A stretch of DNA of 64,000 nt from Balanoglossus misakiensis. Taxonomy: Eukaryota; Hemichordata. Numbering within the stretch: position 1 is the first letter of the stretch; every line of letters begins with the position of its first letter. Below are positions 57,300-64,000 of the stretch, piece by piece. The stretch covers positions 15,314,001 to 15,378,000 of the forward strand of contig CM082579.2 of NCBI GenBank assembly GCA_040954595.2, in the 5' to 3' direction. Made by a program: the position numbers and the translations under genes. Under the pieces are notes generated by a model that was not told the DNA's origin, did no database searches, and saw only the letters and a list, made by a program, of their open reading frames with translations.

Positions 57300-58430
57300 A
57301 GGGAAAAATTGAGAGTTACATTAGAAGCACCGACAATAGGAGGGGGGGGTAAGGTTTGCAGAGAACAAGTTTTTTTTATGAACATTTGTGAAAATCAGAA
57401 ATTAGTGACATGTAGGATTTCAATTTTATGATGTAACATTGTTTTCTTTTCAACATCAGTTCTCTGAGTAAAAAGATGGCCATGTAAATTTTCTCTAAGT
57501 TTGTTAGAGAAATAAAGTACATGTACAACTTTAATGTTTCACTAATTGAGTTTCAGTGTTCTTGTATTGTCTCCTTTGCCCCATGTCAACCTCAAAGTAA
57601 ATATCAAATTTGCCATTTTTGACTTATTTGTCCTTGTAGTGGGCCACATAGCATTTTAGTGCAACTTATGAAAATCTGAAGAACCAAATGCCTAATTTAC
57701 CCACTCTGCACAGATTTATGTCAATGGTACTGACTTGATGATCGGTATAGCGCCCTCTGTGGTAGGGGGTGGGGGGTTAACCTAGCCTTTATATGTTTAT
57801 CCCTGTCCGGTTCCATTCCAATTGTATCTATGGTAACCTTATTATCAGCAGTAAATGCCACAATTGTAAAACAGCAATAATTTTAGTATCAAGCACTCTG
57901 TGGAATTAAATATACCCTGTGTATTCTTTGATTCCCATTAGTAATCATGCAACTTTGCCATTTTGGGCCTTCTGATTTGCTGTATGTGCTCACTAGTCCT
58001 TCCCAACGTCTCTGAATTAGAAGGCCATTGTCATTTGTATAGTGTAGACACATTTCATTTTAGTACAACTGATGAAAGTCTCGTGAAAAACCAAATGCTT
58101 AATTTACCCACTGTGCAAAGATTATCTGAATGATATTGTGTTGATCGTCATATAGTATAGCGCCCTCTGCGGTAGTATTTGGATGATTGTGCCAGGGAGA
58201 AGGGGGTACTGAGGGAGCAGATGCAGATGACAGCAAGGCATATCCACTGAACAATGAGACGGTACGTGTTGTCAGCATTCAGGGAGAGTAAAAAGGGGAG
58301 CGCAAGAGACCAGGATGAAGAGACGAGCAGTATTGCATCATCTGTGGAAATAAATGCCAAGAGAAGGTAAGTGTGGAAGACAAGCACTTAGGGGTTATAA
58401 ACAAATGTTTTTTTGTGGACAGTTATAGTA
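57300..58430. other. no gene recognised
   Basis: AT-rich sequence with two related segments: TGAAAATCTGAAGAACCAAA, AATTTACCCACT and TATAGCGCCCTCTG at 57670-57765 recur at 58075-58170. A hydrophobic 79-codon minus-strand frame (58148-58387) overlaps the second segment and lacks splice support. Confidence 0.35.
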
Positions 58431-58483
58431 TCAAGCATTGTGGAATTAAATATACACAGTGTGTGTTGTGTGTTAGATAGGTA

Positions 58484-58694
58484 CATACATACATACATAC
58501 ATACATACATACATACATACATACATACATACATGCATGCATACATAGATACATAGATACATAGATACATGCATACATGCATACATGCATACATGCATAC
58601 ATGCATGCATGCATGCATGCATGCATACATACATACATACATACATACATACATACATACATACATACATACATACATACATACATACATACAT
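58484..58694. repeat. (CATA)n array with CATG and CATAGATA variants
   Basis: About 50 tetranucleotide units are organised as pure CATA, then GATA-bearing, then CATG-bearing, then pure CATA again. The left flank GTGTTAGATAGGTACATAC is shared, inverted, with the array at 62617-62812. Confidence 0.97.
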
Positions 58695-58728
58695 GGAAAA
58701 CACACAGCAAATGGACTCCCTTTTTATC

Positions 58729-58801
58729 ATCCTCACCAGGAATCGAACCAGGATCCCTTATCACAAAGTGACAAGTGCGTTAACCATTACACCATGAGGA
58801 T
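58729..58801 (-). tRNA. tRNA-like sequence, probably a pseudo-tRNA or SINE head
   Basis: 73 bases with a perfect 7-bp acceptor stem (ATCCTCA with TGAGGAT), an A box TGGTGTAATGG and a perfect B box GGTTCGATTCC. A D stem can form, but the anticodon arm fits only with a loop ACTTTGT that lacks the usual U33. The T stem (CCTGG with CCTGG) has a central mismatch. It abuts a CATA array, as tRNA-derived SINEs often do with simple repeats. Confidence 0.45.
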
Positions 58802-58867
58802 TGTTTTATCTCCACTAACTGCCAACACACTGTCCAATTGCACATTCACTCACTGACATATTCAACA

Positions 58868-60933
58868 CACCAGTTTTTTTATTAGGGGACCAAGCGCCCT
58901 CAGGCGCTTGGTCCCCTTCTGTTATTGCTGGAGTTTTTCTTCTTTCTTCTTGAGTCGTTTTTTTGCGCCCGTTTTTCTCTGAAATTCCGGCAGCTGCGCC
59001 TACCAAATTTTGCACGGTGGTTGGGGCCCATGAGTACTAGTGCACCTGCCCTTTGAATTTGTAATTAGTCACGTGACTTTGTGTCTGTAATCGAGCGAAA
59101 TTTTCAAATTGACCTAATGTGCACGTTAATGGGGGCATGTACATTCTTTTCGCGATTTTTGTAGACTATGTGGCCAAAATCGCCTGTGCCAAATTTCAAG
59201 GTCCTAGGCCAAGTCGATTTTGAGAAGAAGATTTTTGTAATATTTTTCGCATTTTTTGGTGGGCTGAGGACGAACACTTGGGTATCGGACTTTCACTGTC
59301 ATTACGTAATCCTGCGGAGGTCTCATTAGCAGGGTACACACTTCGTTGGAAAATCGGCTGAAATACGTAAACAGACCAGTGATTATTTTCCACGGAATGA
59401 ATTTTGGGACAACACATTATCAGAGTTCAGTCTGTGTTAGGGCGTTTTATTGAAGTACGCTGAGTTTGTTAGCTGTTGCCATTCAAATGTTTCTATCCAG
59501 ACCCGGCTACACTGGTTAACATTGCGGCAGTGGACTTTGACCCTCAGTCGCTAATGGGCGAGTCAGGTTTCATTAGCATGGTAGTCACATGTAGTGGGTA
59601 TTAGTTCGGGAAATCGGCCGAATACGTAAGCAGACCAGTGATTTTCTTGCACGAAGGGAGTATGGTACCAGCAATAATCAGAGATCAGGCTTCGTTGCCG
59701 TTCAAAAGTTCCTACTTCAGTCAAGACATTGCAACTGGATGTTCAGTATGGGGGTCGGCTCGCAGGTGGCCGTGGGGGTTATCAGGTCGCCCGTAATGGC
59801 ACGTAGGTTCATGCAGCTGTATGGGACCAAAATAATACGCCCGTTTCGGGGGTCACCTGCGTAACTCAATTATGTGCATGCGTAATTGTGGGGTCAATGA
59901 AAGGGATGCTAGCGTGATTTTTGTTGCACATGGATCAATATGAAGTCCGATTTTCCTGTCAAGTTGTGGGCGACCTTATGTGACATTTCACCTGCTTTTG
60001 CTTAGTGAATAAAAGCAGATGCATGCAGGTTTGGAGTGGGGGGATATACGGATAGGACCATAATGGTATACCAAAGGCGGGGTCACCTGTTGCACCTGCC
60101 AAAGTCATTGATTTTGTACATTTAATTTTACACTAACCAACGGGGCGATATGTGTGGTTTTTGTTCCACAGGGACGAATGTGTGTCAGTTGATTTTTGCC
60201 CAAACGTATAAGGTGATTTGGATGACCTCTGTCGTACAGTGCCACATCTCAGCACGTTGTACAGGTGCAGCTTTGGTATTTGGAGGGATGAAATTATCAT
60301 GAAATGCCAAATACAAGGGGATACCTGTGACACCTGCTTGATTCATGTATTACATGTATACCTAATGGTAGGCAAAGTGGAAGGGCTGCAGATGCATGAT
60401 TTGTTGCACATGACATAAACAGGAATGACAATTTATTGTCAAATTTTTGGGTGACGTCAGGTGTCCATTGACCTGCTTTCCATATGTTAGCATGCACATC
60501 ATATATAGCCAGGTGTTTGGAGGGGTAGGGTAGGACCCTCTGTGTCATGAAATGCTAAATTCCTGGGGCCACCTGTAACTTACTTGCGTAACTCATTATT
60601 ATGGCCATATCTAATTTGACAAACCCAAAGGGCGGGGATTTTCCGTTGTCTTGAATATGAACCAAAAGAGAATCCTAATTTTTGTCCCAATTTTGGGTAC
60701 CTCAGCTGACCTTTGATGTACTTACTGAAGTACTTACAACGTAGAAGTTCACCTTTGGTTGTTGTGTTTGTACTTGTAGGACATGCATTTCGGGTGGTTG
60801 CCTACTTCCCAATATCTCAACATCGAGAGCAAATACAGTCTACGCATTTGAATTGTACAACACTGAATGGAGTCTAATGGTTATTCACACTATGCTTGGG
60901 CCCCTTCAACGCTGCTTGCAGCTTTAATTTCAA
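58868..60933 (-). mobile_element. TTAAAGCTGCNAGCAGC repeat, near full-length copy
   Basis: Read on the minus strand it starts AATTAAAGCTGCAAGCAGCG at the right end and runs about 2.07 kb. It ends with a GAAGAAAGAAGAAAAAC tract followed by a hairpin (GGGGACCAAGCGCC with its inverse, 58885-58917) and an A/T run. Defined start, 3' hairpin and absence of terminal inverted repeats are unusual for a simple MITE. No transposase is seen. Confidence 0.65.
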
Positions 60934-61064
60934 TAAAAATTCACAAATGCATGTGAGAAATAACAGAGAGTCAGAAATTGGCATCCACAGGAGTTACTGC
61001 ATTGCTATATGGTATTATAGAGCAGCCAATGCAGTCTAACACTTTTATTAGCTTATTAAAGGCA

Positions 61065-61365
61065 GAAAGTCTCTTTGCTGCCCTTTTTTAATAATTATGT
61101 GTGATACAAGAGACTGTTGATGTGGATATATAGTGAATCAACGTTCGACCACACACAGCTTCCATCCCGTTTGTAGGATATGACAGTAAAAACTCGCCCA
61201 AAATGAATAAATGGTAAAGACCAATTATTCATTTTGGCAAGATTTTTCACTCTCGTGTCTACAAGCAGTGTGTGTTGTTGAATGTTGATTCACTATATAT
61301 CCACATGTACATTAACATAAATGGTGTCTTGCATCAAACATAATTAATGGAAAAGGGTCCCTTTA
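61065..61365. mobile_element. complete foldback copy of the ATATATCCACATGTA family
   Basis: The left half (ATATATAGTGAATCAACGTT, CTTTGCTGCCCTTTTTTA) is the inverse of the right half (TGTTGATTCACTATATATCC, AATGGAAAAGGG). About 130-bp arms flank a short centre containing CCAAAATGAATAAATGG and its inverse. Confidence 0.65.
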
Positions 61366-62600
61366 ATTTATATACTTATCAAATTGTAAGCTAACCAATA
61401 TGGTTAGAAGTCCGATTTGCTTGGACGTGAACCAATATGATCTATCAAAATTTTCTGGTAAAAGTTTGAGTAACTATAACGTGTGCTTTCACCTTTTTTC
61501 ATCATGTTGCTTGGGCCCTGACAATGCTGCTTTATAGCTACTACAGGATTAGATTACTTCCATTTGGCAGTAGCATATAAGTGTAATGGTGTAGAAAGTT
61601 TATCCTGTTTACTGGAAGAGGAATTGCAAGAGAAACCATGTGTTATAAAAAAAAACTAGAAGATATTAAATAGCCTTAGTAAACATTTCCCAGAAACATT
61701 TCAATGAACAGTTACCATAATGTACTTTACATTAGAGTCAGAGGTGACTAAAAGGCTAATATTGTCATTTGTGAAATGTACACAATTGTATTTATATTGT
61801 CGGTGAACTGTTTAGCTGTGTTGTCAGTTATGTTGAGCTTATTAGATTGGGTGATTGTCTTATTGGGTGAGTGGTGTCACTGTCTGTCACTTTTCTTTAC
61901 TGAAACCACGGGGCCAATTACTTTGAAATTTAGTATGCAGGTTCCTAGGGTGAAGTTGGTAGAGTTTATGTAAATTGTGGTGAAATGTGTAATTTTTGAT
62001 CAATTTTAGTTGTGTTTAGTTAAATTCTTTGTACAATTACTTTGAAATTTAGTGTGTAGGTCCTTGGGGTTGATTTTACTGGAATTTGCTCAATTTGTGA
62101 CAGAATGTGGAATATGTTATTTCGGAAGCAATTGCTTGTTTGGTCTTTTTTATTTCATAAACCAGATACTGTGATTGTTTTTCTGTTCTTTTTTGTATGT
62201 GTGTCTATTTTCACAATTGAAATAAATTAATATAAGGCTATATAAAATAAATTGGTGTTTTATGCTTTTTGTGTAAGTATGAATGTATGTATGTGTGTAA
62301 GAAGATTGATATTGTTTGTATGGTTGATATCAGATATCATATGTCTTATAGTGAGAAAGAAACCACTACACAATCCCTAGTAGTATTTGTGGTAATATAT
62401 CTGTTTTGAGAATATAGCCCATTAGTATATTGTAGTCTTTGTACAACTTTTCTTCAAAATGTGTTATATGAACAAATAAAATATGGCAAGAAGATGAATT
62501 GTTTCGAAGAATGAATCATAATAAACAGTAGAATTTGGTCAATTTTTGTTCAGGCATAATGAAATAGCTTGTACATGAGCTTGCACGACGGTATTTGGTC
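61366..62600. other. no gene recognised
   Basis: It contains a further end of the TTAAAGCTGC family near 61508-61535 (GCTTGGGCCCTGACAATGCT) and two repeats of ACTTTGAAATTTAGT(A/G)TG at about 61920 and 62040. No protein-coding signal. Confidence 0.35.
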
Positions 62601-62616
62601 AATACAGGGCGCATGC

Positions 62617-62812
62617 ATGTATGTATGTATGTATGTATGTATGTATGTATGTATGTATGTATGTATGTATGTATGCATGCATGCATGCATGCATGTATGT
62701 ATGTATGTATGTATGTATGTATGTATGTATGTATGTATGTATGTATGTATGTATGTATGTATGTATGTATGTATGTATGTATGTATGTATGTATGTATGT
62801 ATGTATGTATGT
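62617..62812. repeat. (TATG)n array
   Basis: Nearly 50 units of TATG interrupted by a short GCATGCATGCATGC block. The right flank GTACCTATCTAACACACAAC is the inverse of the left flank of the 58484 array. Confidence 0.97.
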
Positions 62813-63202
62813 ACCTATCTAACACACAACACACACTGTGTATATTTGTTGGGCATTTTGGTTTTCTACCACATATCTCAGTAGTTTCCATGCCATAGTG
62901 ACTCTTCAGTTTTACATAATGATATCCAATATAACCCAATCTACTATTAATGCGATTTTTTTTTTCATTTTGATTGTGGAAATGGTTAAAAATGAAAAAC
63001 ATCTGAATTTGTACTTTAATAAATATAAGCTATATAGTATTTTACAATGGTCATAAATTTATGTTAACATGGCAAAACATGTTTTAGTGTTTATGTATAC
63101 TTGTTTAATATAGAGAAATAATTGTACAAATAAAATGACAACTTACTTTTGCTTTTAAAAATAATTAAAAATGGTAATGTTTCTTGAGATATACCAGGGT
63201 TT

Positions 63203-63418
63203 CTAGAATATAGAGGGCGCTGGCACGGGAACATTTGATGGTTGTCCCCAATACAACATTCTGGTATCATGTTTTATCATCTGTGGACATTTGGCAGCGA
63301 TATCCAACAGGATGTGCATAAAATCCCGAGAAGGTCTTCTCGTTGTATTGCTTCTTGAGATATTGAAACTGTCTTGAATCCCAACGCGAATGTGATGGTG
63401 ATGCGTATGTTGTTGCAC
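63203..63418 (-). CDS. hypothetical open frame
   Basis: 71 codons starting MQQHTHHHHIRVGIQDSFNI, then RRPSRDFMHILLDIAAKCPQ and ending PVPAPSIF. The composition looks protein-like, but no domain, splice site or promoter was recognised, and AGAGGGCGCTGG at its end is a common repeat terminus. Confidence 0.25.
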   Translation of the reverse strand: MQQHTHHHHIRVGIQDSFNISRSNTTRRPSRDFMHILLDIAAKCPQMIKHDTRMLYWGQPSNVPVPAPSIF

Positions 63419-64000
63419 GTAGTCACATCCGAAAACGAATCAAGTGCTCTTGTTGTTCAGCAGCTGAATATAGGTTAGTGGGATATGTGTATATTCTCGT
63501 GGTTATTTTTAATGAGTATAAATGACAGAATCGGTGGTTTGAACGTGTAAGAGTTGATGGTATTGGTTATGTAGTTGTGTTTTATCCAATGGTAGTGTGA
63601 TTTTAATTGTGTATGAGGCGATGGCAGTTTTTATCAGGCTTTTTTTATTTTCGTGTCGAGCGACATCCAATATGGCGGTTGTCGTTATATACTGAAAGGG
63701 TTTCGTTTGTATGCATGTTTTGGCAAATTGTATATATGTTAAGATGGTGAAGTTTGCTTGAAGGAATAGAAACATCAGAGGCTGGGTACATCGGAGTTTC
63801 TATTTCATTCCATACAAGTTGAAATTAAGCTTATTTTTGGAGTGTATACAGGTACATATGATTATTTAGAAACGGTTTTAGGCAAGTGAATCTGCTGAAT
63901 TCGGGCGATCGGTCTTGTATCGTGTGTATGAAACGTACAAGCAGTGGTAGGATATTATTTTGGGATGTGTACTTCAATAGTTTCCATGTCTCTTATATGT
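63419..64000. other. no gene recognised
   Basis: Contains CCAATATGGCGG (63667-63678), a YY1-like site, and only short frames. Confidence 0.3.

Noticed and set aside
58388-58764. Long frames with MYVC/HTYI repeats at 58388-58764 and 62550-63002
   Set aside because: These are translations of CATA/TATG microsatellites, not proteins.

Overview
The window looks like nuclear DNA from an invertebrate animal. It is AT-rich and intron-rich, and every gene it carries is broken by introns with canonical GT..AG sites. It is packed with transposon debris and contains TTAGGG-type repeat motifs. The one large gene is a multi-domain extracellular protein (LamG/pentraxin, HYR, sushi-like, ephrin-receptor-like Cys-rich, EGF, transmembrane). 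That combination is typical of deuterostome invertebrates such as lancelets, hemichordates and echinoderms. The species call is inference; no rRNA or mitochondrial marker is present.

Layout. (1) 1-4655: a Ty3/Gypsy LTR retrotransposon on the minus strand with apparently intact gag and pol, a 204-bp 5' LTR and a primer-binding site; its 3' end lies off the left edge. (2) 6025-33480: a very large imperfect palindrome. The left arm (6025-17187) and right arm (23479-33480) are reverse complements of each other around a 6.3-kb non-palindromic spacer. Each arm carries later insertions that are missing from the other arm, so the two arms supply empty sites that define element ends: 7460-8279 and 9406-11749 on the left, 26623-28011 on the right. 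A smaller foldback (12480-13740 and 28560-29790) is nested in both arms. (3) The spacer (17188-23478) holds a TATA box, a signal-peptide exon and further exons of a small secreted-protein gene with a damaged LamG/pentraxin-like exon. (4) 33488-35770: a 2.3-kb minisatellite of about 27 units of 82-86 bp that abuts the right arm. (5) 35771-41660: a LINE reverse-transcriptase relic and two foldback elements. (6) 41661-50769: the 3' part (15 exons, minus strand) of a transmembrane polydom/SVEP1-like gene. (7) 50995-64000: dispersed repeats, a second copy of the 2.3-kb element at 53648-56123 with a small MITE inside it, two to three exons of an unrecognised minus-strand gene at 56659-57296, a tRNA-like sequence, long tetranucleotide arrays and more foldbacks.

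There is no operon-like organisation. The genes are independent eukaryotic loci separated by transposons. The points of most interest are the giant palindrome around a secreted-protein locus, the empty-site pairs that delimit several unnamed non-autonomous elements, and repeats that carry nuclear-receptor-like half-sites.
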